From: Branchiostoma lanceolatum
Taxonomy: Eukaryota; Chordata; Leptocardii; Amphioxiformes; Branchiostomatidae
Reading direction: 5' to 3'
Assembly (NCBI RefSeq): GCF_035083965.1
Contig: NC_089726.1
Coordinates: 13,211,501 to 13,275,500, forward strand
DNA length: 64,000 bases
Shown here: piece after piece, positions 10,807 through 24,106 of the stretch
How positions within the stretch are numbered: position 1 is the first letter of the stretch
Layout: the number at the start of each line of letters is the position of its first letter
Position numbers and translations under genes: made by a program
The notes under the pieces: generated by a model
What the model saw: only the letters and a program-made list of their open reading frames with translations
The model's database searches: none
Told to the model about the DNA's origin: nothing

Positions 10807-13367
10807 GTATATATATAATATATGATTTTTTATCATGTAAAAATCAACTCCGCTAAAGCCGTGACTGGCAATGTTATATTGGATAGCAGAAAGGTCGTTG
10901 TTCGCCTGCCAAGGTTATGCCAATCACCTGTTATCACCTTGACTTTAGGTGCTATACATTCCAAAGTAACTAAAGCCACATAGTAAAGCACCCGTAGAAA
11001 TCACATGCATAGGCCTTCATCTAAGACTGTATTCATCACCTTAAGCTTGTTGCGGGGTGCAATTCAAGGTTTAAATAGTAGCTAGGGTGCGATTTGAGCC
11101 TTAAAAGGCACCGGGACCGCTAGCAAGGGTTTAAAGTTGTCGACCTGAGTCGATTTTGGTGGAAATATTGTGATGAGCTCCGCAACCAATTACAACTTAT
11201 ACTTCACTAAAATGAAGCGTAAAGTACAACACGTGGGTTTTACATACACATGTATATACACAGATATGCATTGAGTTATGCTGCAACGTGCCTGCATGTG
11301 CCAGACGGTTTAACGCAATGATTAGTAAGCAGCACCTCTATCATATTTGTTACAACACGGTGCTTGTGCACGTGCCAGACGGTTTAACGGAGTGATTAGT
11401 GAGAGGTACCGTTACAACACGGTGGATAACGAGGCCCTGTCGGCAACTGCTATTTTTAGGTTTTCTATGGATGCGCAATTGCGCAAAAGATCTCAACCCT
11501 TAATTCAGAGTAGTCATTTGAAGGAGAATCTGTTGACTTTGTTAGCTAGAGATATAAAGACAGAAGTAAAGAAGAAAATTGTCACTTCACTGCAGTTCTG
11601 GTAATTTTTTTAGATACCAGGACTTACGCCCGCTCGCCGATGCAAGACACCAATATTACTCTTTATGAAAAGAGTAAAAGATCTCAACCTAAAAATCGCA
11701 ACGGAAAAGATCTCAACATAAATTTAGAGTGACATTGAAACTTCTTTGCTTCTTTGTTTTTTGTTTTTGCTATGTTAAAGGCCCTCCCCCTCGCTAACTA
11801 TAGTATGCCCATCTACTTGTAAGACGATATTTCTACCGATACACGCAATGAATGCTCTACGTAGTTCTGCATTGCTAAACTCCACTATACTAGTTTCGAG
11901 GCTAAGAAAAATAGAAACTGGCCAAAGATAACGAATAAGGTGAATTGGTCAGTTGTCAAAGGTGGCAGCTTCCTGCAAAAGACAACATACCAAACCACAC
12001 CACCCCCCGCCCGCTACAGGCGTGCGTGTGCGCATGAATTTAGGCAGAATCCACAAGGCGACAATGATATTGCATATTCCTGTCCCCAAAAAAGGCTATG
12101 CAGTAGTATGTTACTCAACGTGAACTGAAAAGAACACTGCCTGTCAGAACTGACAGCTTAAGTCCCATCCAGAATATTCACCTTGTCCAGGACTAATGTG
12201 TGCAGTGGTCGGGCCCATGGGAGGCCGTTGGCGGCTACTATAATCGGGAAGGCAAAGAAACAGAACATTCTAGTTGCGACCCTTTGATATTGATATGTAC
12301 GCATGGTGTTGTTTGAAGTACAATGGTTGTCCTATTGGAATGATTTAATGACTTCTTAGCAACTATATTAGTCGTAGTTATGCTTCGGTCCCAATTGGAA
12401 AAGGGGCCCCGTCGGGTAGTTCACGGGCTGTTTTTTGGCACTTTCGGGCGTGACTCCTACGTGGTCCCGTCGGACACACTGCGGTTGCCAGGCTATATTT
12501 TGGCCCGGCCGGGACAAATTTGTGGCTTCAGGCCCGACAGGGACTACACCCGACCGGCACCGGCGCAATTAGGACCAACCCATTAGTATGGTAATGAAGA
12601 TGCTCGTCGTCAGTGATCCTTTTTTTAAGGCGATGGACGGAATAGCTTGGAAATATACGCCCGGGTTTTGTTATTTTCCTTTTTTTACGTAAGACCATCT
12701 TCACGTACAAAAAATATGTACTAGTAGTACCTGTGCCATGGCACTCATACCAGACAACGCATCATCGTTGCAAATCTACCCGTGGAAGAACGCTGAATCG
12801 GCGCTTAATCTGGATAGCATTTCGTAACAAAAGGATGAAGGAAAACGTTCTGTACCTTCGCCCCCTTCTGCTGTATGGGTCAGGACCCCCCATGCAGACC
12901 CCCATTTAGTAAGATTTACGTATCTGTTGTCAGGGCTACCAGAAAATGAAGGGAGTTTTTTTGTTATTTCTTGGTTGCTAAGACGACAAGGGCCAAAGAT
13001 ACACGTGTCCAGCTATTGCAATTATCAGCGACTGTGCTTCTGGTCGGTTATCATTCTACGTGTCTTCAAGGATTGACGTCACAGTTGCCATGGGAACTCG
13101 GGGCATCAAGAAACTTTCCCTCCAATTAGTACTTACGCAGGTGCTATCTACTAACGAAGACCTTTTTCCCCTCTGGGCATCTGTGCATACTACACAAGAA
13201 GCATTCATTGCGGCACCGGGATGGGCAAAGGCGTGGAATACAGGACTGCTGTATCTCACGGTGGAGCGCATCTTTGTCTGTCGAACACACGTAACGGGGT
13301 GCGTAACGGTTAGAGAGACGTTTGACAAGCTTGGTGCTTTATTTCCTCAAACAGGACTGGTAGAAAA
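10807..13367. other. Upstream region of the opsin gene
   Basis: No coding exon recognised. A roughly 60-75-bp partial tandem duplication lies at 11295-11425 (GTGCCAGACGGTTTAACG twice, TTACAACACGGTG twice), and AAAGATCTCAAC recurs three times between 11485 and 11720. The promoter and any 5' untranslated exon of the opsin probably lie here, but I see no motif I can assign. Confidence 0.4.
12378..12590. repeat. Dispersed repeat (GCTTCGGTCCCAATTGG family)
   Basis: A GC-rich block starting TATGCTTCGGTCCCAATTGG and continuing GGGGCCCCGTCGGG. A related segment in the opposite orientation lies at about 35825-35880 (CCCGACCGGGCCCCGGATTG then GGGACCGAAGCATTA). Two copies show that it is a dispersed element; I cannot place it in a class. 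Confidence 0.5.
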
Positions 13368-16300
13368 ATGTTCAACAGCAGCGATGGCAAGTCCAGTCCT
13401 AACGACGCACTGTTCCTGTGGCACTACGATGGCGAGTACCTGGATAAGGCCCACATTCAACCGCTGACGCCGCAGGGATACCTAGCAACTGCCGTCTACC
13501 TGACCTTTATAGGTTAGTTTTTCATTCAAAAACGTATTTTATAAGCTGCGCGGTTTCTAAATGATTTGTTACCTTGTCCTTCGCCAAGAAGTTCATGTTT
13601 TGCCGAGCATGTGTCTACGTGTGTGTTTGTGTGAACACGATAACTCGAGAATGCTTGGGTGGATTGTTTTGATATTTGGTATGTCTTTATGAAACCTCAA
13701 ATTCATTAGATTTTTGGCCCTCTTGTATGCATGATTAATGAGGAAAGTTTATAAATCCGCTATATTGCATGATAAGACCATAAAATGTGGCTCCCAACAG
13801 CTATCAGTTGACACCCTGGGGCAAATATTCCCCTGCTGGTAGGACCTCTCCCCATGGGCCCTACAGCTAGTGGTCAAAACACAAAAGGATAGCTAGAACC
13901 AGTATACAACTTGTTTTTGACATGTGGATAGCTTGAGTGATGTCTGATATATTGAAATGGTAATTAAGCAAATCGGAATTTATTTTGCATACTTAATGGA
14001 GAAATTTTATAAATCCACTGCATTACATGATTCCACTATTGAAAAATGTAACATATGTAACTGAGAAATAGAGGGACATCGATATATAAATTTATGCAAA
14101 TAAAGACCTGATTTGCATAATTAATGAGAAAACATTGTAGTACCATATTGGTCAATAACTGGAATTTCATTCTTGTAGCATTTGGAAGTTATGTGAATAT
14201 GATCATGGTTGAATTTGAATTATGCAAATGAGGGCCTAATTTGCATTATTGATCAGAAATGTTGCTATTTGAGAAGATAATCAACTGATGTGATTAATTC
14301 AAATGATGACCTTATTTGCATTATAAATGAGAAACACTCATTAATACGTCAATCGAAAAGGTGAAAATCATGTGGCGAAGGTATGAGGTCGTGGAACTCT
14401 AGTTGTAATATTTTGTTGTTGATATCACACCTTGCCTTCCTGATTGTAGACATATTTAACTTGATTTTAGGAAATCAGGTCTTGGATCGCTAGCATATGT
14501 ATTATAGTACGCTAAGGGCAAATTATAAACTTTCACATTAAACGAAAATTGTGTCCACTGGATTTAGTTTGGGCACATATTACCACTATACAGTGTAAAT
14601 CTAGGGATCGCCTGGCGAATCACACACCACTTAACAACGCAACCGCGACTGTACTTATCACACCGGACAAACTGGCACTGCAAGTGAGACAAAACACTGC
14701 ACGAAATGGCCCCTGACGTTTCCGGATATGGCGCCTGCATTAACCTGCAAGTGGTACCTTGATCCCCAATATGTGGATGTCCCTCAGCCTGCCCCGAAGG
14801 AAATGGATTACTTAGCCACATCACTTCAGGAAAAGTTGAGTTGTTGAATTGATGCATCCTTTTACAATTCAGCATTTCCAAGTTCACAGTCCATTATATA
14901 CGATACTGAAGTGATGTGGCTAAGTAATCCATTTCCCCGACAGCTGCCAGGATCATGGGCGCCTCTTCAGAAATGCCAAGCCATCACTTCTGGTATTAGA
15001 ATTCTCCAAATCGTTCCAGCTGACAGTCTCGTGATTAGCGGACGTGCCAAAAACGGCTACCTTGCAGATTACTCAATTTTCCTGTAAATGAACGGGGATA
15101 CTTGAATATTCATCAGTAACGAATGGAAACTGCCGTCGCCAAACGCCGCTTAAGCTTTCAAACAGGAGTGCACAACCACGTTGCTTTCGGGCAGAGAATT
15201 CCATTACAAGATATATGTGGGGGCCAGTACAAGATATATGTTTCTTTACATATCATCAACTACGTCGTCGGTAAAGATATGCATGCTTAAGTTTTTTAAA
15301 TCAAAGTTTCACCATACCGGGTTCGAAAAATGTAAAATTCAATTTATGGTAATCTCAGCACTCTTCTGCAGGTACGATGCCACAAACAAACAAGAGATTC
15401 ACTGCAGTTGCAAAGAAAGCCACTAGGCGCCCAAACATGCACTACTCTCTCTACTCTCTGTCCCAAGAGCTATTTACCGCTCAAACCGTATCATGTCCAA
15501 GACACGAGATATCGAAACCGGCAGTTCCGCTACAGTAACATGGAAAGCGGCTGGGAGGGGGGGGGGGGTAATGCTGTTCACAAACACAGAAACATTCACA
15601 CACACGAAAATGTAATCTTCACGAAGGTAAATATCGTCATGGCCATGGATTTTAAAACACACTAGTCAGTAGCTGTAAGCTTGTGGCAGTAGTAAGCTCT
15701 GGAAAACTTTCTTCGTTATCTGCGCCCGATCTCACTTAGCAAAATGTTGAAAGTTTTCTAACTGCTGGATTCTAGAACTCATAATAGTGATAGGTGACAA
15801 GCGGTTTCCGAAAGGCGCCGACGTGTTGTCAGTGACTAAAGATATGTCGTCTAGACGGTGTGATCTCGATGACGATATGCTTCTCTTTCGTGGCTTTCTT
15901 TGCCCTGTCGTACGGCAAACAAAAGAACAAGTTGCACAGTGGATATTCATAATTGCCAGACTATTGTCTAAACATTGATTGATGACGATGAAATGCATGT
16001 ATGTTTTACAGCTTTTGTTTTTTAATCATCCCACAGTTGCAATCAGTCTTTCTTAATTTGATCCCATTGTGTATTGTCCCTATTAGTATCCTCCAACGTT
16101 TAGGTTTCTGCGTTTTGGTAAATTTGTATTCCTTTGTCGTTCTGTGCCTGTACTGTACTGTACTTTAAGGCGATAAAGCCGCCCTTCCGCCAACAGCTTA
16201 AAGAAATGTATTCAATGTCTGCTTTCCGTTAGAAATCTTTGATGGTAGGCGTCGGCGCCTTCATTTCGATGTCAATTCCTATTTGCCGGAAATGTCTGAG

Positions 16301-19300
16301 TAGATAAAGGCTTGGAATCGTTCGTAGATACAATACGACATTATACAACGTATGGAGAATGACAGCTCCGCTGATTTGCCACCTTTAAAAAAAGTACCTG
16401 AGACACTCTTCCACAGGCAAAGGAAGCTGCCAAACAATAAGAGTCCGGAAACCTACCATAGGCCTGTCCTTGGTGCTGAATCTGTGATAATTATGCAACA
16501 ACGTCATTCCTGTCTCTGTTTCCGATGCGGGTTGTTTACAAGCATCGTCTCAAAAGCACTTCGGCCGGTTCTAAATCTGAAGGAACATAAAGAAAGCAAA
16601 CGGAATTTCTGACTGCTGCAAGACCAAAACAAATCCCGATTTATAAGACTCATGCATTTCTGTTAGTTGCGAAGTGAGAAACAAGCTAGTGGGTACATTT
16701 TTGTCTACAGTAACAGTATATGATGATTCATTTAGATATTTGTCAACTTTGTAAGTGATCCCTGAATCTTAAATATACAAAGCTATTTGACATTGGAATC
16801 TCCAACGGAATCTAACAGATGATTAGGTAAAACAATTCACATTTGTTTTAGTATTCATGGCCTCCCTGTGCATATGACTTTCCGTTTTATTGCTCTTGTG
16901 TCCCTTGACAATTGCAAAAGTCACAGACAGAATTGAATTACAAATATTACAAATGTAAATATTATCGGTGAATAGGAAGTTAATTTCTTCTTTCCCCCGA
17001 TGCTTATTATGAAAGGTTGCATCGCTACCCTGGGGAATGCCTCTGTCATTGCTGTTTACATCCGTCAGAAAAAGTTCCGCTCCAAACCTCACAACATTCT
17101 CATCCTCAACTTGGCGGCCAGCGATCTCGGTAAGTATGTTTTATTCATTCTCGTCAACATCATCGCATCTCAGAATATCCTGAGGCGGGCCTTCATTATG
17201 ATTCTCCGCTGCCTCTTGTTTGTTGCTCGCAACTGTGTCCTCTCCCATCCATAATCCAGCTCTGTGAGCGCAGCTAAGGTCTCAATTCATTGTCCCCTCC
17301 CGAGTTGTATTATCAATAACTTGTTGTGGTATCTTAAAGGAGGATTCCACACAACAATCTTTTTCTGATTCATACGGACCCACTTCTATGTATTTACATG
17401 GCCAACTTCCGGCACAATTTATCGCTAACGGTAGACGCGATAAGAAATCGAATGACTATCATACATTCAGGACAGTACACAAAAAGTTTGAAGACTATCG
17501 CGTATGGGGATACAGAGATTTTGGTACTTGTGTAAGAAACATTGAACTCTGTCATTGTTAGAACGGTTCTCGGGGAACTCAAGAACTCGGTCGCTACAAT
17601 ATTCGCCCTGCGTTCAGGCTTCAACTTATGGTAAATTTGACAAAACAAACTGGATTCAAACATAACAACTCTGGTGAGTCATAATTCCCGCTTCCGGAGT
17701 AGAATGCTTCTTTAATTGCAGTATCCCAGTAGTGCTGAACAATGGATGATCCCCTGTGAAGGTCTGTCTCTTCTTTTTAACAATCATCCCCCAGGAGACT
17801 CGTTACGACAGGAAAGTTTTCAAAAGTCACCGTCATGAAAAAAATTGAAACCGATCGCAGATACAATACTTATATAACGTATGAACAATGACAGCTCCGC
17901 TGATTTGCCTTCATAAAAAACAAACTTGAGACGACTTGAACTCCAAGGTCTACCTTTTGGTCGCCTTCCTTGGATACAGGAAGCTGCCAAACAATGCACT
18001 AATCAGTTGGTGAATGAAGGTGAAGGAAGGGTCTCAGGGCAGGCTACGTTTACTTCAACTTCTTCAGAGTTGGTGCTTTCTGGACCTTCTCATGTCGGTT
18101 GAAAAATACAATCGACTTAAACTTTAACAACGTCACATGTGGTTGAGTCAAACTGACAACGCAGATAGTATCTATATTCTTGTGCAGTTATGAATTTTGG
18201 AAAGGACCCTCATTAGTCATTCTCCACAAAGGGGAAGGCATGTGCAATGCATATTGAAAGAAAAAGTCTTGACATTGATTCGCGAGCCTTTCTGCCTGGC
18301 ATGTCATGTGTGCACAGTGTCGTAATTGGCATCCCGAAGGATATCTTATATGAAAGCGACTTTGAAGGAAGACTCAAATTTCCTGCAAAATGGAATTACT
18401 GCCTCAGGAGCGGTAGCAAGGCCTCATGAGTATACCTCGTTTCGTCGCTTTGTGTGCTTCAACGTTGACATTTTCCCGATATGCAAACGGTGCAGTCAGT
18501 GGTGATTGCCTGCTTGGGTGAATAGCAGCGATGTCACATTCCTCCTGACCTTTTCCAAAACGTTTCAGACGTAACTGTCACCGCGCCGCAGCGCAGCGAA
18601 TCGTCGTTTTGACTTTTGCCTTAGTTGGAAGCTGAACCTATTCGTCTTGTATTTTTAGGTTAAACGGTTCCTTAACGTGTTTAACGTGTTCCCAATACCA
18701 TGACGTCCAAGTAGATATCGATTAGAGATGACCCGGTAGTATTTGTAACAGCCATAAGAGATACATTATCAGAACTAACGTTATATTTCTTTGTTATAGG
18801 GAACACTGGATTCTGAAAATTCGAGTGCTTATGTAAGAAGATAAAAGAAACCCACTGGGGCTGAACTTCGACAAAGGTCGTTAACAGAGGGTCAATAGCA
18901 TGTGTGGTTTCGTAATGTCATCATTAAATTTTTATGAAGACAATCTTCTAGGAATTTTAATGGATAGATAAGTCATTAAATGTCTGATTTTCTCACTCTC
19001 CTACCAGCTGTGCCATGTATATAGCATGCTGTAATTGGATACTGTGCATGAAAGCTATCAGAGCAGACGATACAAACATTTACAATCGTATGCATCAGTC
19101 TTCCGCCCTCCGCCAGTAACTAGAAGTATGAGCAGTTATAAATTGCCCTCCAGAAATCACGAAGATCATGTTGTGCAACTCACATTGTAGGCAAGGTCAC
19201 CCCGTGGGGCTGTCTGATCAATTTTCAAAGCATGTTTAGACGTAACGGTCTCCGCACATTTTGTTCTTTCTTCTTTCCTCCCCTCTGTCTCTCTTGATTT

Positions 19301-19459
19301 TTGGCGCTATGTCACCCTTAGCTTCACACTTCTTTTATCACATTCATCATTTCTGACGGATTTTTCCCGATGTCTTAAAACTTTGACACGTTTCTCCTAA
19401 GGATGCTAAACAAAGATAGTTCCATGTCTACCTTTGTTAACAAGGTTACGTTTTCTGGG

Positions 19460-19538
<79 letters not shown>

Positions 19539-19575
19539 TGTGTTTGTGTGTGTGTCTGTGTCTGTGTGTCTGTGT

Positions 19576-19627
<52 letters not shown>

Positions 19628-22600
19628 CTGTGCCTGTGTGTCTGTGTGTCTGTGTTTGTGTGTGTGTGTGTGTATACGTGTGTGCGTGTGTCTGTCTGTG
19701 TGTGTGTGTGTCTGTGTGTGCCTGTATGTGCCTGTGCGTGTCTGTATGTGTGTGCCTGTGTTTATGTGTGTATGTGTTTGTCTGTGTCTGTAAACAGCAT
19801 ATCCAGAGAAGTATGTGGATGCATCTTAATGATATTTCGTATGTTGCTAGGTGGTGGCAAAATAAAGAAATTATTATATCATAATTTGACATCTCGTGTT
19901 CTGGACATATTTATGGTCATGATTTTTCTTATTTTGACCTTTTTTTAATATACATTTCTACAGGTATCTCTATATTTGGCTATCCGTTCTGCACGGCGTC
20001 TGGGTACGCTGGGTACTGGTTGTTCGGGGACGCGGTGTGCCAGCTGTACGGCTTCATGTGTTATACTCTGTCCATGAACAGTCTAAACACCCTGGTCGTC
20101 ATAGCCGGATTCAGATACATCTCACTCTGCCACCCACAGTATGGTAAATCTTCTTATTCTTTGTAGAATTTCACAAACATTTTGTAAGAAGCTCCTACGA
20201 CCGATGACTTTGTAGAAATATAAAGCCGGTCCTCGTTATTGAAACAGAATGGCCACACGGTGGGCCGCCTCTGCTTACTGGCCTTTCAATTAATCAATGG
20301 CATGATTTTTCTTTGAAAAAGGATGAAAGTCAGCGTTCCATGATGCTTCAATACCTATCTCAGCCGGCTATTACACGGGTTGTGTAATGTAACATTACTC
20401 ACAAGGAAAGCAAATTAGAGATAGAGTATTGCCCGGGGAAAAAATTAAATGGCAGTTTTGTTCAAATTTGGAAACAGGAAATACGATGGTAGGTGGTAGA
20501 ACAGTGCGTCACATTTGGTTTCCTGACCATCAACAGCACGCAAGGGGAAGAAACGAGAGTTGAAGGTTTAGTTCTGTTAGGCAGGGCTTTCAGTGGGGGG
20601 TTATTTTGTGCTGCTTTTTACAGCCTTTTCTACGATTGTATTTCTCTTGTAGTGGCCATTTCTTTCATTTTCCTTGCGAATGATAGACGTTGCGGCCACT
20701 ATTAGGAAAGAGAATCGTAGAAAAAACAAAATAACCCCCGATGAAAGATCTGCCCGGAGAGTGGTTATGCCGGCTGATCAATTCAGACATAGACATTCTG
20801 AAAACAATATGTAGCTGCGCCTGTTGCAAGTTAAGTGTTGTTTATTGGAGAAACGCTGAAATGTAGCTGTCATTTTTTGTCATGAGAACACAGGGTGTCC
20901 AACGGTGTTTTTGCGGCCAGGATCGCCCTCTGGCTTTGAAGTGTACAAAGATCATTTGCTACTCTACAGCCTATCTGAATTCGATTGTCAGATGAAAAGA
21001 AAGATAGATGGTTCGGTTCGGAAGACTTCAAAGGCTGTTACAGTCACGTAAGACGTTCTTATCCATATCCACGCAACAAAGGGAATACCCGCATCCGTTT
21101 CGTATTTAATGGAACACATTTTTGAGCACGTGTCTTGCTACAGTCCTTGATAACGCAGTCCCTTGCTATATTTTACTATCCTGGAGTCCAGCTTCTTAGC
21201 TTTTCTTAGCTTCTCGCTCCTTGGCGGGGAGCGGAGCTTGGGTAGCGGACTAAAGCTAAGAAGGCTGGACTCCAGGCTAATATTTTACACACCGATGGTG
21301 GTAATCAAAAGTGTTCAAGTTATCTAAAATAAAGAAACGCATTTTTTTTTACATCATGACTTACTCATGATCAGATACGAAACGAGTCGTGGCTTCCCGC
21401 CTGAATTGAACAAACATGGATTTCGTTACCAAGCAACCGTTGGTCATGAGAGATATGTTATGAGCAGTTGATTAGAAGGCACAGGTGGTGATCAAAACAG
21501 GACAATGAACACTACATGAGACGTGTGATGTGAGGTCACTCACGACGTGTACTTCCTCTGCTCGCGTATCTCATCATAGCTCCAAAAACGTACTTTGTTA
21601 CGACAACGTGCATCCGGTATACTGGAAGCTCCTATATAATATCATACGGACGTTCGTGATTCCTATAACGGACCAATGAATCAATTTTGTTGCATGCGTT
21701 AAACACCAATAATTATGCACAAATCTATAACTTTGACATCAGATTAGTATTATGCACTAGTATAACTACCTGCGGTCTTGTCGTTACACAGCCTACAGGT
21801 TGACACACCGTGTGACGGCGTACTCGCTGATCGGGCTGTGGTTCTACGGCCTGCTGTGGACCGTACCACCGTTGGTAGGGTGGAGCAGCTACACGTATGA
21901 GATATTCGGTAAGGGCAGTTGCCGTATTTCTTCTGGAGTTTTACGGGAAGTTCTAAACTGTTTTCCTCACTTTTAGAAAATCTACCTCCCCAGTCCACCT
22001 CTAAGTAAAATATATTTTGTTTTCAGGTACGTCTTGTAGCATCAAGTGGACGGTGGAGAATACATCAGAGATGGTGTACGTGGTGGGAAGCTGTCTCTTC
22101 TGTTACCTTCTCCACCTGCTCCTCTTGGCTTTCTTCTACTACAAGATCGCAAAGCGGATGCGTAAGCTAAACCTGCGCGGTCAACACACCGTTCCGGCAG
22201 CCAGAGGTAGACGGGACTTCGTCACCAGTAGCCGGATGAAGTCGGAAAGCAGGGCCACTCTGGTTAGACCTGGCGTCTAACGCTTTCTTAAAGTATATAG
22301 ACGCGAAGTTACGTGTGGTGAAAGTATTATGATACATGTTTCCTGTTTCATACATTATTAGTTGTATAATGTGAAATCAGCAAGGTCAATAGTTTATACC
22401 AAGCAGCTATACTAGGTGCCTTGTGGTATACGTCGATTTCCGTTAATCTTTGGAAAGTGTGTATACTGTATACGATATATAGATGATAAGTGCATTGGTA
22501 ACTTTGTCCTAGATGTGCTTCCTGATGGTAATACTGTTCGTGGTGGCGTGGACTCCTTACACCGTCTCGTCCTTCTGGTCTATACTGGTGCAGAAGATCC

Positions 22601-24106
22601 CCCTGGCGGCCGCCACGTATCCGACAATGTTCGCCAAGTCGTCCTGCGTCTTCAACCCCATTATCTACGCCATCGCTCACAAGAAGTAATTATAAAGATT
22701 ACAATCTATGTTGGAATTGTGTTCCTGAAGAAATTTTTTTTCTTCTATTGCGCACAAGTTATTTCAGTGTAGAATATTCATACTTCACAAAAATGGCGAT
22801 TTCGTCCATGTTTTCGTGATCTATGAAAATTTTAACCAAAGGAAGCAGTCGTATCACTGTAATGATTTTCAAATTTCATTTGTGTAAGGACCCTCACTTC
22901 TCGTTGATTTACTATCTTCAAAAAACCGTTTCTGAAAAGCTACACTCAGTCAAATTATCTGTCCCCTTAGTGATTAATTACTTGCCCTGAATGTGTTGAT
23001 TGATTATTTTGTTGTTTACTTGTTTGTTTGTTTGCTTGTTTTGTTCAGGTTCCGGTCGTTCCTGTTCCAGACGTGTTGCCCCTGGCTGTACAGAAGGGTG
23101 GGGCTGGGGGAAGACAACCCTTACATGGAGCAGCGTCGAAGGGACCGCCTGCGCAAACAGAAGGGGCAGATCTTCTGCGTACAATACACCAATGTTAGTC
23201 CTTATTAAGCGTGGCTTTTGCATTTCGCATTTCTTATCATTATCACAGCAAGTAAATCTAATGGGTGACATCAGCGCGCTCATTAATTTTCGCTCAATCA
23301 GAAAATAAAATAAATGATTTTCCCCTTCGGAGATGATCAACATGACGAGAAAGTACCAATATGGGAAAATACTGATGAGGTAACCATGACTGAAGTTTTA
23401 GAGGTGAAACTAGTTCGATAGTTGTAAAAGTGGCACCAATACTATAGCAATGAGTGTACGAGTATACCACACTAGTGTCACGTTGTGCACTACTTGAATA
23501 CAGGAATAAAGTACTTGTTGGCTGTGATACCATGTTTTGTACAACGTTTATGGTGTCTATTTTATAATTGTAGCCATCCTGATTTTTTTTACTCATCATT
23601 TCTCGCCCTCTCGCATCCAATTTGTAGTCTGCAGAGGATGCCATCCAAAGATTTTCTTGCTATGGCCCAATCTAAGTTGTCGTGCATTCGCTTGAATATG
23701 CCCCAATAAGAGTTGTATTTCTTACAATGTGTGTGATGATAATAATGATATGTACCTTTGCAAAAGAATGTTATCCATGGTCCCACTCTCCTGTCGTTTT
23801 TATTAGGGGAATGTTTACATTGGTTCCCATGGATCACGTGGCTGCTGGTCAGAAGACGGAAGCAATAACGGAGAAACCAGTGGTTCATCCCGCTACCACA
23901 GGGCGAGGGCGTCCTTCTCCACACTGCGGGTAGACAACCTGATGAGACAGCCGCAGACAGGCAACACACTGTCGAATCTTCACTCGAAAGGAAGGAAGTA
24001 CATAGTGCAAGCACAGGTAGAACCCGTGCCAAGGACGGACAACGACACGTCTAGCGGCGAGGTCTCCGTTCATGACTTGTCATGTATTGACTTCGCAGTG
24101 ATATAG
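13368..24106 (+). CDS. Opsin (retinal-binding G-protein-coupled receptor), 8 exons
   Basis: Predicted 469-aa light-sensing or photoisomerase receptor. Exons: 13368-13512, 17016-17129, 19964-20143, 21792-21908, 22027-22262, 22513-22685, 23049-23193, 23807-24106; all junctions are GT-AG and phases fit, total 1410 nt. Lys306 in [13 protein letters not shown] is the retinal Schiff-base lysine, followed by NPIIY and HKKFR. The TM3/ECL2 disulfide cysteines are C112 and C189. Glu183 matches the ECL2 counterion (bovine 181), while the usual TM3 counterion site (113) is Tyr115. The DRY motif is FRY (136-138). Asn3 is a possible glycosylation site, and CC in FQTCCPW a possible palmitoylation site. The GISIFGYP stretch, the intron after DLG and the HKKFR end resemble peropsin/Go/neuropsin (group 4) opsins more than vertebrate visual opsins; the class is inference. 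The start is the ATG opening exon 1. Confidence 0.9.
13610..14400. repeat. Dispersed repeat in opsin intron 1
   Basis: Contains ATAACTCGAGAATGCTTGGG then several degenerate copies of an AATTTGCATAATTAATGAGA motif spaced about 120 bp apart. The same motif set occurs at 9285-9560, 33140-33540 and 47280-47530, and the ATGCAAATGAGG core also builds the 127-bp array at 31.7-32.6 kb. Confidence 0.6.
14799..14936. repeat. Perfect 31-bp inverted repeat (hairpin) in opsin intron 1
   Basis: Arms 14799-14829 and 14906-14936 are exact reverse complements (GGAAATGGATTACTTAGCCA and onward), separated by 76 bp. The sequence just upstream at 14693 carries the CACTGCACGAAATGGCC end of the 1809-1985 element, so this may be a rearranged TIR element. 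No target duplication seen. Confidence 0.7.
16326..16438 (+). repeat. Direct repeat copy 1 flanking opsin exon 2
   Basis: Shares TGACAGCTCCGCTGATTTGC and GGAAGCTGCCAAACAAT, in the same order and orientation, with 17857-17995. One copy lies upstream and the other downstream of opsin exon 2. Confidence 0.6.
17857..17995 (+). repeat. Direct repeat copy 2 flanking opsin exon 2
   Basis: Partner of 16326-16438. It contains an extra roughly 30-bp segment in the middle. I found no second copy of exon 2 near it. Confidence 0.6.
19464..19796. repeat. Long (TG)n microsatellite in opsin intron 2
   Basis: About 330 bp of TG dinucleotides with CTG/CCTG interruptions, ending about 170 bp before exon 3. 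It generates long VCVCV open frames on one strand and HTHTH frames on the other, which are repeat artefacts. Confidence 0.95.
20581..20755. mobile_element. 175-bp imperfect palindromic MITE in opsin intron 3
   Basis: The left end GGCAGGGCTTTCAGTGGGGG and the reverse complement of the right end (GGGCAGATCTTTCATCGGGG) match, both continuing into GGTTATTTTGT. Inner arms around TTTTCTACGATT and AATCGTAGAAAA also pair, so nearly the whole unit folds as one hairpin. No clear target duplication found. Confidence 0.6.
21177..21279. mobile_element. 103-bp hairpin MITE with 9-bp target duplication
   Basis: It begins TATCCTGGAGTCCAGC and ends GCTGGACTCCAGGCTA. A perfect 9-bp direct repeat ATATTTTAC flanks it (21168-21176 and 21280-21288). 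The ends and duplication length match the group at 1170-1247. It lies in opsin intron 3. Confidence 0.85.

Noticed and set aside
19403-19948. Long open frames of alternating Val-Cys or His-Thr
   Set aside because: They are translations of the TG microsatellite in opsin intron 2.
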